Part shown: positions 16,056-24,687 of the stretch, piece after piece
Layout: each line of letters opens with the position of its first letter
Numbering within the stretch: the first letter of the stretch is position 1
NCBI RefSeq assembly: GCF_900199725.1
Contig: NZ_LT904904.1
Location: 609,809 to 673,808, forward strand
DNA: 64,000 bases
Direction: 5' to 3'
Origin: Cytobacillus massiliigabonensis
GTDB lineage: Bacteria; Bacillota; Bacilli; Bacillales; Cytobacillaceae
Made by a program: the position numbers and the translations under genes
The notes under the pieces: generated by a model
The model's input: the letters and a program-made list of their open reading frames with translations, nothing else
What the model was told of the DNA's origin: nothing
Databases searched by the model: none

Positions 16056-17951
16056 GTGAAAAAACGAAAAGTGGTAGGGAAATGGGTTTTAGCTAGTTCA
16101 ATTGGTGCAGCAGCGATTAGTGGAGGGATTTCTATTCCTGTGCAGCAGGTGCACGCGGAGCAGTCTGTAAACGAAGCAGATTTTGAAAAGGCAACAAAGG
16201 ATTTTCTTGCATTAGCTAAATCTCAAAAATGGGATGAACTGATGCCGCTATTAAGTGCAAATCTTCAATCACATGTTTCAAAAGAAGGATTGTCACAGCT
16301 TTGGACAGCATTAACATCACCGTATGGAGCAATTAAAGAAACAGCAATACAAAGTTATCGGGATAATGGTGTACATACGAAGGCAACTGTCCTATTGACT
16401 GCAGAGAAAGGCCCGTTTCTTCTCGTTGTAAACTTTGATAAAAATGGAAAGGTAGATGATTTTCATACAGAGGCCGCTTATGATCCTAGCCAATTTTTAA
16501 ATCCTGATTATAACACCCCAGAAAACTACACAGAAAAGAAAATGACCATTGGGGAAGGGACATTCTCTCTGCCAGGTGTTTTGACCGTACCTAAAGGGGA
16601 AGGTCCATTTCCGGTGGTTGTGCTTGTTCATGGATCAGGAGCAAATGATATGGATGAAACGGCTTATGCCTTTAAGCCTTTTCGGGATATAGCTGTTGGG
16701 CTTGCGAATAATGGAATAGCCGTTCTGCGCTATGATAAACGAACGAATACTCATGCAATCAAGTCGAGTATGAACCCGAAGTTCTCCATCATGGAGGAAA
16801 CGGTGCTTGATGCGAATGATGCTGTAAAAGCGTTAAAATCAGTTCCAGAAATAGATGGGGATAACATTTTTGTTTTAGGACATAGCCAAGGCGGCTACGC
16901 ACTTCCTCTTATTCTTGAAAATGATAAGGAGAAGGATATCAAAGGAGCAATTGGTGTTGCAGGACCAACTGGGAAATTCCATGAGCTGTTAATTTGGCAG
17001 ACAGAACAGTCCATCTTAAGGGCTAAAAGCATGAATATGCCAATAGAACAAATTAAAGCAGCTCAAGTTCAATTGGATGTATTAAAAGAACAGTTTAAGC
17101 TTCTCGATGATCCACAATATTCGAAGGACAATATTCCGCCAGCTTTCCAGATTCCAAATGCATATTGGTGGTTTGATTTAAGGGACTATGCACCAACATC
17201 CCTTATAAAGGAACAAAATGTTCCACTGCTTCTTTTGCAGGGAGGAAAAGACATTCAGGTGCCTGCTTCAAACTTGGAAAATTGGAAAACCGCATTAAAG
17301 GACCGAAACGATGTGCAGTATAAATTGTATCCAGATATGATGCACATGCTTGTAAATATGAAAGGTGAACCGAATGGGATAACTGAATATATGACACCTG
17401 GCAATGTCCCAGTCGAATTTCTAGATGATATTGCTGAATGGGTTAAAACGGGTTCAATAAAGGAAACGGAAACTGTTGACCTATCCGTTTACAAGGATTA
17501 TACACCAGGATTATATTGGTCAGATGCCTTTCAATGGGCTGTTAATCAAGGGATAATTGAAGGCTTTAAAGCAGAAAAATTACTGAAGCCTTATCAGCCT
17601 ATGACTGAAAGCCAATATTTAAAAGCCTTTTTACGCTATAAGTTGGGGGACGAGCTGAAAGATGAGTCTCTAAAAAATTTATATGAACTTGCTCAATCAT
17701 ATGGGTTACAAGTATCTGAAGAGGCAGATGCTGCACTTTCAAGAGGAAAAGCAGCAGTACTTCTTGCAAAAAACTTCACCGATAAAGACATGACTGAAGA
17801 GGAAGCTGTTCAATGGCTCTATGCAGAAAATATTGTCAATGGTTATTTGGATGAAAAGGGCCATTATCCAAAGACATATGAATCTTATAAGCCAAAGGAC
17901 ACAATGACGAGAGCGCACCTTGTCACTATGCTTTACCGGTTACAGCAATAG
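16056..17951 (+). CDS. Exported alpha/beta hydrolase with C-terminal SLH domains
   Basis: A 631-residue surface enzyme. The signal peptide (1-32) ends near QVHAEQ. Residues 40-140 form a DUF3887-like NTF2-fold domain. The alpha/beta hydrolase core follows, with VLVHGSGANDMDE, the nucleophile Ser in LGHSQGGYALP and a late Asp/His (LLLQGGKDIQVP and YPDMMHML). From about 475 to the end are S-layer-homology repeats (LYWSDAFQWAVNQGIIEGF, then EDAVQWLY-like and TMTRAHLVTMLYRL), suited to non-covalent attachment to pyruvylated wall polysaccharide. The GTG start at 16056 follows AAAGGAG by 8 bp. Its substrate is likely an ester or peptide; unknown. A perfect palindrome upstream suggests repressor control. 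Confidence 0.82.
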   Translation: MKKRKVVGKWVLASSIGAAAISGGISIPVQQVHAEQSVNEADFEKATKDFLALAKSQKWDELMPLLSANLQSHVSKEGLSQLWTALTSPYGAIKETAIQSYRDNGVHTKATVLLTAEKGPFLLVVNFDKNGKVDDFHTEAAYDPSQFLNPDYNTPENYTEKKMTIGEGTFSLPGVLTVPKGEGPFPVVVLVHGSGANDMDETAYAFKPFRDIAVGLANNGIAVLRYDKRTNTHAIKSSMNPKFSIMEETVLDANDAVKALKSVPEIDGDNIFVLGHSQGGYALPLILENDKEKDIKGAIGVAGPTGKFHELLIWQTEQSILRAKSMNMPIEQIKAAQVQLDVLKEQFKLLDDPQYSKDNIPPAFQIPNAYWWFDLRDYAPTSLIKEQNVPLLLLQGGKDIQVPASNLENWKTALKDRNDVQYKLYPDMMHMLVNMKGEPNGITEYMTPGNVPVEFLDDIAEWVKTGSIKETETVDLSVYKDYTPGLYWSDAFQWAVNQGIIEGFKAEKLLKPYQPMTESQYLKAFLRYKLGDELKDESLKNLYELAQSYGLQVSEEADAALSRGKAAVLLAKNFTDKDMTEEEAVQWLYAENIVNGYLDEKGHYPKTYESYKPKDTMTRAHLVTMLYRLQQ

Positions 17952-17960
17952 CTGCTCTAT

Positions 17961-17988
17961 TGTCCAGGTGCGGTTCCTTGTACCCGCC
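17961..17988. repeat. GGGACAGG-type dispersed repeat (diverged)
   Basis: TCCAGGTGCGGTTCCTTGTA followed by CCCGCC matches the GGTTCCTTGTCCC core of the family. It sits between the hydrolase stop and the first 52-bp array. Confidence 0.4.
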
Positions 17989-17995
17989 AGTGAGT

Positions 17996-18850
17996 GAAGT
18001 TCGGACAGGATAGCAGAGTTCAAGGGCAAAGAAGTCCGAACAAGGGTGAAGTTCGGTCAGGATAGCAGAGTTCAAGGGCAAAGCAGTCCGAACAAGAGTG
18101 AAGTTCGGACAGGATAGCAGAGTTTAAGGGCAAAGCAGTCCGAACAAGGGTGAAGTTCGGACAGGATAGCAGAGTTCAAGGGCAAAGCAGTCCGAACAAG
18201 AGTGAAGTTCGGACAGGAATACAGAGTTCAAGAGGAAAGTAGTCCGAACAAGGATGAAGTTCGGACAGGATAGTAGAATTCAAGGGGAAAGCAGTCCGAA
18301 CAAGGGTGAAGTTCGGACATGATAGCAGAGTTCAAGGGGAAAGTAGTCCGAACGAGGATGAAGTTCGGACAGGATAGCAGAGTTTATGAGAAAAGTAGTC
18401 TGAACAAGGATGAAGTTCGGACAGGAATACAGAGTTCAAGAGGAAAGTAGTCCGAATAAGGGTGAAGTTCGGACAGGAATACAGAGTTCAAGGGCAAAGC
18501 AGTCCGAACAAGGGTGAAGTTCGGACAGGATAGCAGAGTTTAAGAGAAAAGTAGTCCGAACAAGGGTGAAGTTCGGACAGGATAGCAGAGTTCAAGGGGA
18601 TAGCAGTCCGAACAAGGATGAAGTTCGGACAGGATAACAGAGTTCAAGGGGAAAGCAGTCCGAACAAGGATGAAGTTCGGACAGGATAGCAGAGTTCAAG
18701 GGCAAAGCAGTCCGAACAAGGGTGAAGTTCGGACAGGATAGCAGAGTTCGAGAGCAAAGAAGTCCGAACGAGAGCAAACTTCCGACAGTTTTGATAAATC
18801 CAAAGGCAATCCTGTCTGAACCTGGAGCAACTTCCAGACAAGTTAACGTA
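17996..18850. repeat. Tandem array 1: 52-bp units, about 17 copies
   Basis: The marker GAAGTTCGG starts at 17996, 18048, 18100, 18152, 18204, 18256, 18308, 18360, 18412, 18464, 18516, 18568, 18620, 18672 and 18724: fourteen consecutive intervals of exactly 52 bp. Two further diverged units at 18776 and 18828 keep the spacing. Each unit holds GTTCGGAC and its complement GTCCGAAC, which can form a stem with a 9-nt loop. Units differ by scattered substitutions but not by length. The period is not a multiple of three and frames are interrupted, so the array is non-coding. There are no unique spacers, so it is not a CRISPR. Confidence 0.95.
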
Positions 18851-18922
18851 AATCAAAGTTAACTGTGTTTGATTTGAATTCCTCTAGTAAAACATATAAT
18901 CCTTAATAGCAACGAACTTTAT

Positions 18923-18963
18923 AATGACCGTGGGCGGTTACTGGACCACCCGTGGTCATTTTA
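18923..18963 (+). terminator. Long hairpin, possible terminator
   Basis: AATGACCGTGGGCGGT pairs with ACCACCCGTGGTCATT (one mismatch, two wobble pairs) around a 6-nt loop, followed by TTTAAG. The T-tract is weak. Confidence 0.5.
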
Positions 18964-19157
18964 AGGATAATTGTAAAATGAATATCGCCCAATATTTTTC
19001 TACAAAATTGTCCATAATTGAAGCGAATGAATAGAATAAATGCTGTATACTAAAAGAAGAACCTCTTTCCCTGCATTTTCACTTCCTCGTGCTCACCCCA
19101 TTTAAGAATTCAACGAAAAAACCCGAAATCGCAAATCCTAAAAAAGGAGACAAAATT

Positions 19158-20681
19158 ATGGCATCAACCGTACAAAGCTTCACTATTACAGGTATTGACG
19201 GCCATCTCGTCGAGGTTGAAACAGATACACTCATTGGCTTGCCATCTGTATCCATTGTCGGTCTCGGCGACAAGGCAGTTAAGGAAGCAAAGGAGCGCTT
19301 GGAAGCTGCGATTAAAAACGCTGGTTACAAGTTTCCGCCGCAAAAAATCGTGTTTAACTTAGCTCCATCTGACATGAAAAAAACTGGTACCCATTTTGAC
19401 CTCGCGATGGCAATTGGTCTTTTACTTAAAACAAATCAAATCCGTCCAGTCGCTCTTTCCCAAACAGGACTGATCGGCGAGTTATCCCTCAATGGAGTTA
19501 TCCGCCCCGTATCCGGTATCCTCCCAATGGCTATAAAAGCAAGAGAGTGCCAATTAAAAAGATTAATTCTTGCAAAAGAAAATGTACAGGAAGCCCAGTT
19601 TATTAAAGGAATAGAGATTATCGGCTGCCGTACACTCAAAGAAGCTATTCATATCCTCACGGGCAAACAGCCCCCTCCCGCAACAGAAATGGTCAATCCT
19701 GCCTCACCAAATACGTACTCCGTTGATTTCAAAGATGTAAAAGGACTCCATTCACTCGTTGATTATATTAGCATCGCTGCAGCAGGTGGGCATAACCTCC
19801 TTATGGTTGGATCTCCAGGCTGTGGAAAGTCTATGATTGCCAAGCGAATTCCAACCATTCTCCCCAAAATGACAGAGGAAGAATCACTCGAGGTTATGAA
19901 AATATATAGCGTAGCCAATCTTTTGAAGAATAAAGACCAACTCATCACGAAGCGCCCCTTTCGTTCCCCTCATCATAACGCCTCAACGAACGCGCTCATC
20001 GGCGGCGGAACGCATGCGCTGCCAGGCGAGATTTCCCTTGCTCATCATGGTGTTTTATTTTTAGATGAAATCGCTGAGTTTAGTAAAAAGGCGCTGGATT
20101 CACTGAGACAGCCGCTTGAAGATCATGCAGTAACGATCTCGCGAGTGTGGGGCTCAAATACGTATCCAGCAAATTTTATGCTTATTGGTGCAATGAACCC
20201 TTGTCCATGTGGGTACTTTGACCAGGAGAAATGCTGCTGCACAGACTACGAAATCATAAAATATCGCCAAAAACTTTCCGGTCCGATTATGGATCGAATG
20301 GATATTCAAAAATATGTGGGAACAGTTGATTTTTTTAATAAGGAGGACGAGGGGATAAGTTCAGCGGATATTCGAACCCGTGTGGAAAAAGCAAGATCTA
20401 TTCAGCAGGAACGGTACAAAATACTGCCTGAAATTACATGCAATGCGCAGTTAACGCCTTCCCTAATCAATCAATATTGCCCGCTTGACAGTGAATGTAC
20501 AGAATTGCTGCAGAAAGTGTATCACCGCTTCCGATATAGCGGGCGCACCCTGCATAAATTTATTAAAGTCGCCCGTACCATTGCAGATCTAGACGGAGAG
20601 GAGCAAATACAAATTCATCATCTGAAGAAGAGTCTCTTAAGCCGTGATATTGAAAAAGAATCAACCTATATAGGAGGATGA
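19158..20681 (+). CDS. comM: ComM/YifB-family Mg-chelatase-like AAA+ ATPase
   Basis: A 507-residue ATPase. The N-terminal ChlI/Lon-like domain (about 1-170) begins ASTVQSFTITGIDGHLVEVE. The AAA+ domain (about 195-400) has Walker A in GSPGCGKSMIAKR, Walker B in FLDEIAEF and a Cys-rich insertion (CPCGYFDQEKCCC). The C-terminal lid contains FRYSGRTLHKFIKVARTIAD. The start at 19158 follows AAAAAGGAG; the upstream in-frame ATG has no ribosome binding site. In other bacteria ComM is a branch-migration helicase for transformation. Its stop lies 2 bp before the dprA start, supporting a joint role in DNA uptake. Confidence 0.88.
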   Translation: MASTVQSFTITGIDGHLVEVETDTLIGLPSVSIVGLGDKAVKEAKERLEAAIKNAGYKFPPQKIVFNLAPSDMKKTGTHFDLAMAIGLLLKTNQIRPVALSQTGLIGELSLNGVIRPVSGILPMAIKARECQLKRLILAKENVQEAQFIKGIEIIGCRTLKEAIHILTGKQPPPATEMVNPASPNTYSVDFKDVKGLHSLVDYISIAAAGGHNLLMVGSPGCGKSMIAKRIPTILPKMTEEESLEVMKIYSVANLLKNKDQLITKRPFRSPHHNASTNALIGGGTHALPGEISLAHHGVLFLDEIAEFSKKALDSLRQPLEDHAVTISRVWGSNTYPANFMLIGAMNPCPCGYFDQEKCCCTDYEIIKYRQKLSGPIMDRMDIQKYVGTVDFFNKEDEGISSADIRTRVEKARSIQQERYKILPEITCNAQLTPSLINQYCPLDSECTELLQKVYHRFRYSGRTLHKFIKVARTIADLDGEEQIQIHHLKKSLLSRDIEKESTYIGG

Positions 20682-20683
20682 AG

Positions 20684-21742
20684 ATGGAAATCTATTGGAT
20701 ATGGTTAAGCCGCTTAAAGCATGTAGGACCCGTATGGCAAAAACAGCTGCTAGCACAATTCCAGACCCCCAAGGCGGTTTATGAATCAATAGAGGATGAA
20801 CTCTTGCAAATACCTAAACTAACCAAAAGTGCAAGGAAGTCGATTCTCTCAAACCGCTGTCTAAAGGATGCAGAAAATATCCTGGAAACTGCAGAAAGCA
20901 GAAGAGTGAACCTCCTTACTTTAACGAGTGAATATTACCCAAAATTTGCCCAAGAGAGCAAGCAATCCCCAATTCTTCTCTATTACAAAGGGGAACTACA
21001 GCCGCTCCACACCACAGTTGGTGTCGTTGGCGCAAGAAGATGCTCACCCTATGGAAGAAAAATCGCCAAACAAATAGGGGAAGAACTCGCAGCCATTAAC
21101 ACTCCTGTCGTTAGCGGCTTTGCTAAAGGAATTGACAGCTACGCACAAGCTGCCTGCAGCAAAAAAGGAGGATACACCATCGCTTTCTTCGGCTGTGGAC
21201 CAGATATTTGCTACCCAAGGGAACATAGAATCCTTTATCAGCAAATTTTAGAAAATGGGGGTGTCTTTCTCTCGCAGTACCCGCCTGGAACACTGCCATC
21301 CCCCAAATACTTTCTCGCAAGAAATGCGCTAATTAGTGCTTGGTCTCAAGAGCTTGTCATTGTGGAGGCAGGTGAACGGAGCGGTGCTCTCTGGACCGTC
21401 GATTTTGCCATCAAGAACAACAAACCTGTCTATGCGGTTCCAAATCGAATTGATTCCCAAGAAGGGGCAGGCACGAACCGCTTGCTTGCTCAAGGAATTC
21501 CGCCATATCTTGGGATTCAAAGCCTGCAAGCATATAAAGAAAATCAAGAACACAGCAACCCCTCATTAGCGGCTATAATCCCCAAAAGCCCTATCCTTCA
21601 ACTCCTTTCAAACTCTCCCGCAACGATTCATCAGCTATCTAGGGAATTAAACCTCGACGTCACAGACATTATGGACCAGCTGTTCGAATTAGAGCTGGAC
21701 AAGCAAATAATCGTTAGGGGCAATATGGTTTATCGGGTGTGA
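20684..21742 (+). CDS. dprA: DprA, DNA-processing protein A
   Basis: A 352-residue protein. It has an N-terminal helical/SAM-like region, a Rossmann-type DprA domain (about 105-290) with VGVVGARRCSPYGRK, SGFAKGIDSYAQAA and GCGPDICYPREHRILY, and a C-terminal winged helix (about 295-350). The ATG at 20684 is 6 bp after GGAGG; an ATG at 20678 abuts it. DprA loads RecA on incoming single-stranded DNA. Bacilli usually carry dprA next to topA; here it is with comM and no topA, so this could be a second or relocated copy. The reading frame is intact. Confidence 0.85.
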   Translation: MEIYWIWLSRLKHVGPVWQKQLLAQFQTPKAVYESIEDELLQIPKLTKSARKSILSNRCLKDAENILETAESRRVNLLTLTSEYYPKFAQESKQSPILLYYKGELQPLHTTVGVVGARRCSPYGRKIAKQIGEELAAINTPVVSGFAKGIDSYAQAACSKKGGYTIAFFGCGPDICYPREHRILYQQILENGGVFLSQYPPGTLPSPKYFLARNALISAWSQELVIVEAGERSGALWTVDFAIKNNKPVYAVPNRIDSQEGAGTNRLLAQGIPPYLGIQSLQAYKENQEHSNPSLAAIIPKSPILQLLSNSPATIHQLSRELNLDVTDIMDQLFELELDKQIIVRGNMVYRV

Positions 21743-22269
21743 GGATTAAAAATAGAATTGGAGGTTTATGGGCAGGAGGCGAGAAATTGTTATATACTGG
21801 AACCATTAATAGAAAGCTCATGTACGGGAGACAGTGGCATAGCAAACTTTTTCATTCGAAAAGAGGATTTACTCAACTTGAATTTTTCAAACGTTATCTA
21901 TAATTGGGATTGCTATTAAAAAGACTCTGGTATAACAGAATTTTGATTTTACGGTGTTTGAGAAATAAACGGAAAAATTCCGTTTAAATTGGGAAACACC
22001 TATATTTCCCTAAAATAAAGGCAGTTTTTCCGGTTATATTCTCCAATACTCTGGATTTTGCCTTAAACTGAGCAGATAATCGGAATATCTCCGCTTATAT
22101 CTGCTTATTAAGCTTCCACTCTATCAATTAGACGGAAAATCTCCGCTTATGAATTCTCATACAACACGAAAATAAACAATGAATCATAACAAAGCCATTA
22201 AAAAAGCATAACACCCCTTAACAGAGTGCATAGACTGATTTTATAAATCTGAAAGGGGGTTGAAGAAAG
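21743..22269. other. Gene-free region with hairpin repeat cluster
   Basis: 21743-21950 shows no gene. 21960-22155 holds repeated CGGAA...TTCCG hairpins: AAACGGAA/TTCCGTTT at 21967-21985, GGGAAA/TTTCCC at 21991-22010, then CGGAATATCTCCGCTTAT at 22081 and CGGAAAATCTCCGCTTAT at 22133. The last two are exactly 52 bp apart, matching the period of the large arrays. AAAGGGGG at about 22253 serves the cupin gene. Confidence 0.55.
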
Positions 22270-22803
22270 ATGTATCATGTCCCATATCCCTATAATGTTT
22301 ACTGGCAACCAGGATATCCTGTTTACTGGAATATGGATCGAAATACACAATGGTTTCCCATGCAATCACTAGAGGAAAGGAATCGTATTGAATTAAAGGA
22401 TTATGGTTCAGCGCCATTTGTGGTCAATATCAATAAGGCTGCCAAGCAAAATCGTTCATATCGTACGGCGTTATGGACAGGAAGGCATTTGCAGGTTACT
22501 TTGATGAGTCTTAGAGCTGGTGAAGACATTGGCTTGGAAAGGCATCCAACCCTTGATCAATTTCTGCGGATTGAACAAGGGCAGGGGATTGTTCAAATGG
22601 GAAACCGGAAAGACAATTTATATTTTAGAAGAAAAGTGAATGATGATGATGCCATCATGATCCCTGCTGGAACATGGCATAATGTAACGAATACAGGGAA
22701 TGTCCCGCTAAAGCTGTATTCAATCTATGCTCCTCCTCAACATCCATGGGGTACAGTTCATCGAACAAAAGCAGATGCAATGGCAGCGGAGCATGGGCAT
22801 TAA
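22270..22803 (+). CDS. Cupin-domain protein
   Basis: A 177-residue protein with a Tyr/Pro/Trp-rich N-terminus (YHVPYPYNVYWQPGYPVYW) resembling spore-coat-associated proteins, then a single cupin barrel (about 70-160). The cupin motifs are GLERHPTLDQFLRIEQGQG and IPAGTWHNVTNTGN, which supply His and Glu metal ligands. The start follows AAAGGGGG at a distance. A perfect hairpin follows. Small cupins may be isomerases or dioxygenases or purely structural; the function here is unknown. The aromatic N-terminus suggests, but does not prove, a spore coat role. Confidence 0.75.
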   Translation: MYHVPYPYNVYWQPGYPVYWNMDRNTQWFPMQSLEERNRIELKDYGSAPFVVNINKAAKQNRSYRTALWTGRHLQVTLMSLRAGEDIGLERHPTLDQFLRIEQGQGIVQMGNRKDNLYFRRKVNDDDAIMIPAGTWHNVTNTGNVPLKLYSIYAPPQHPWGTVHRTKADAMAAEHGH

Positions 22804-22813
22804 ATCTCTTTGG

Positions 22814-22848
22814 TGCAGCGATGCATAATGATCCTTTGCATCGCTGCA
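22814..22848 (+). terminator. Perfect 12-bp hairpin after the cupin gene
   Basis: TGCAGCGATGCA and TGCATCGCTGCA form a perfect stem around an 11-nt loop. No T-run follows, so termination is uncertain. Confidence 0.5.
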
Positions 22849-22881
22849 AGTTAAATTAATTTACGAAGCGAGGGGATTTTT

Positions 22882-23520
22882 GTGGATATTCCTCATATAA
22901 GTGACTTACTGTTAAGGCCCTCGGCAAGCGATCAAGAAATTTTGAATGTCGAAAATGAGTGGAATGCCAAATTGCCACATTCTTATATACAATTACTAAA
23001 AATTTCAAATGGCATTTTAACTGAACAAGGGATCGTCATTTATGGAACCGAGGATATGATTGAAAGAAATGCAACGTGGGAGACGAAGGTATACGCACAA
23101 GATTATATTGCTATTGGTGATGATAGCGGCGGAAGAGTTTTTCTTATGCACCAAGGGGATGAGGAAAAAAGGGTTTTAATCGTTGATTCTGGAGATATGA
23201 CTCCTGAACATGCTGATTTAGTTACTTCAGATTTTACTCAATGGGTTAAAAATGGATTCTTAATTAAAACAGATGAAACAGAAGACAGCGGCTCCACATC
23301 TCTTAATTGTAAAATCGTTTTAATAGACATGCCTAATGGCGGATTGAAGGATTTATTGAAGATTAAAAGTGTTTTTGGATTAAAAATGACTGCAGCTGAT
23401 TTACTAAAGGGATCAAGAAACCTGCCATTTATTGTGGCAGAGGAATATCCATACGGATTGGCAAAGAAACTAGTTGAAAAAATGGTGGGTATTAAAATCG
23501 AACTTAGAGTGGCAAAATAA
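22882..23520 (+). CDS. SMI1/KNR4 (SUKH) protein with ribosomal L7/L12-like C-terminus
   Basis: A 212-residue protein. Residues 1-140 are a SUKH (SMI1/KNR4) domain: ILNVENEWNAKLPHSYIQLL, then SNGILTEQGIVIYG, and YIAIGDDSGGRVFLM. Residues 150-212 resemble the C-terminal domain of ribosomal protein L7/L12 (CKIVLIDMPNGGLKDLLKIK, then KLVEKMVGIKIELR). The GTG start follows GAGGGG. SUKH proteins are typical immunity proteins against contact-dependent or polymorphic toxins. No toxin gene is adjacent, so this is an orphan or decoy immunity gene, or a housekeeping SUKH. Confidence 0.75.
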   Translation: MDIPHISDLLLRPSASDQEILNVENEWNAKLPHSYIQLLKISNGILTEQGIVIYGTEDMIERNATWETKVYAQDYIAIGDDSGGRVFLMHQGDEEKRVLIVDSGDMTPEHADLVTSDFTQWVKNGFLIKTDETEDSGSTSLNCKIVLIDMPNGGLKDLLKIKSVFGLKMTAADLLKGSRNLPFIVAEEYPYGLAKKLVEKMVGIKIELRVAK

Positions 23521-23646
23521 TCTGCCTAATTAAGCTGACATAAAAATAGAACAATAGTATTTTTTATTCTTCAAGAGAAGCAGGCAGGAACATACATGTT
23601 TCTTTGGGATGGTGACCAGGAATATTCTTTGAAAAGAGGAGTCCGC

Positions 23647-24438
23647 ATGGAGAAAATAGCAAAGAAATATCTGAAAATATATCGTAATCCTGCTGAGACG
23701 AATGATGTTTATACATATGCAGATTGGGAAGAATATTTAAACCAGCAAATTGAGACATGCGCAAGAATTAACGAAAGAAGAAAAGATTCGGATATCACGA
23801 TATATTTAGCCTTAATAAAAAATCCATATTTATTGGGTTTGTCTCAAGCTTTTCAGAATAATGATTATGAGTTGCTGAATAATGCCATTTATCATTACAG
23901 CAAACATAGATTACTAGATATGAAAGCTGGCGGATATGATCATTGTCTATATTTCTGGAAAGTGATGGATAGCATGGTCTGTAATTACAAAGAGGTTATT
24001 GAGAAGTGTTTGCCAGAGGAGTTGGGGCTATGCAAGAATGGATATCCTTTTTATGTAGTTGCCAGTAATTTGCTTATGTCATTATGGTATAAAAATCAGC
24101 AGTGGATGGAGCATGCTTATCCGGCAGGAGAAAAATTTTTGAGTCAAAAGAAGGGGATATGGGAAAAAGCAATTGTTTCCTATCTAATGGCACTATCGAA
24201 TAATGATATGGAAAAAGCAACGGAAGCATTGGGTGATGTATGTAAATATTCGACAAGAATGGATCGCCCTAAAATCTATAAATGCTTTTGTACAGAAGCG
24301 CATGGGCTATATCAGATAGCCAGATACGTTTTAAAAGAAGAGGAGTTCAATCGAATCGGAATGCCTGCCAATGATAATTTTTGCAAAGGATTGATCTCGT
24401 GGCAGAGCGAACATCATTACCCGGAACGGGGAGAATGA
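23647..24438 (+). CDS. All-helical protein, possibly an immunity protein (Imm49-like)
   Basis: A 263-residue soluble, predicted all-helical protein without signal or membrane segments. Recognisable features are repeated helical hairpins (NDYELLNNAIYHYSKHRLL, then ALSNNDMEKATEALGDVCKY). I cannot place it firmly; the size, composition and location between two SUKH genes suggest an immunity protein of the Imm49 type. The start at 23647 has AGAGGAG 5 bp upstream, better than the in-frame ATG at 23596. The sequence after its stop looks like a decayed continuation (24439-24598). Confidence 0.45.
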   Translation: MEKIAKKYLKIYRNPAETNDVYTYADWEEYLNQQIETCARINERRKDSDITIYLALIKNPYLLGLSQAFQNNDYELLNNAIYHYSKHRLLDMKAGGYDHCLYFWKVMDSMVCNYKEVIEKCLPEELGLCKNGYPFYVVASNLLMSLWYKNQQWMEHAYPAGEKFLSQKKGIWEKAIVSYLMALSNNDMEKATEALGDVCKYSTRMDRPKIYKCFCTEAHGLYQIARYVLKEEEFNRIGMPANDNFCKGLISWQSEHHYPERGE

Positions 24439-24598
24439 TCGTACATTATCCGGAAGAGCTTGATGTGATGAACCATATTTTAGACCTGCCATTGCCAAGG
24501 TGTATTTTAGAAGGAAGCGGGAGCCGAAAAAACAATAGACATAGAACAAATGAAAAAGAACTTGATTGCGGCGTTTGCGGGCGTTGATTATGAAGAAT
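24439..24598 (+). pseudogene. Decayed gene fragment in the immunity cluster
   Basis: Protein-like segments appear in shifted frames: MIVHYPEELDVMNHILDLPL, KVYFRRKREPKK, then TIDIEQMKKNLIAAFAGVDY and EE before a stop at about 24600. Together they look like the C-terminal part of an immunity-type protein broken by frameshifts. The family is not recognised. Confidence 0.4.
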
Positions 24599-24687
24599 GA
24601 ACGCTGTTTTTCGTTGTAGTTATTGACCTATATGGTTAAATCAAGAATGCATGTACAAAAATTAGCCGTGGAAGGCGAGGCTGAAAA

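Noticed and set aside
17996..18850. CRISPR array
   Set aside because: Every position of the 52-bp unit recurs from copy to copy; there are no unique spacers and no cas genes.
18592..18856. Overlapping minus-strand open frames inside array 1
   Set aside because: They arise from the repeat (SELHPCSD-type peptide repeats); the 52-bp period shifts frame and there is no ribosome binding site.
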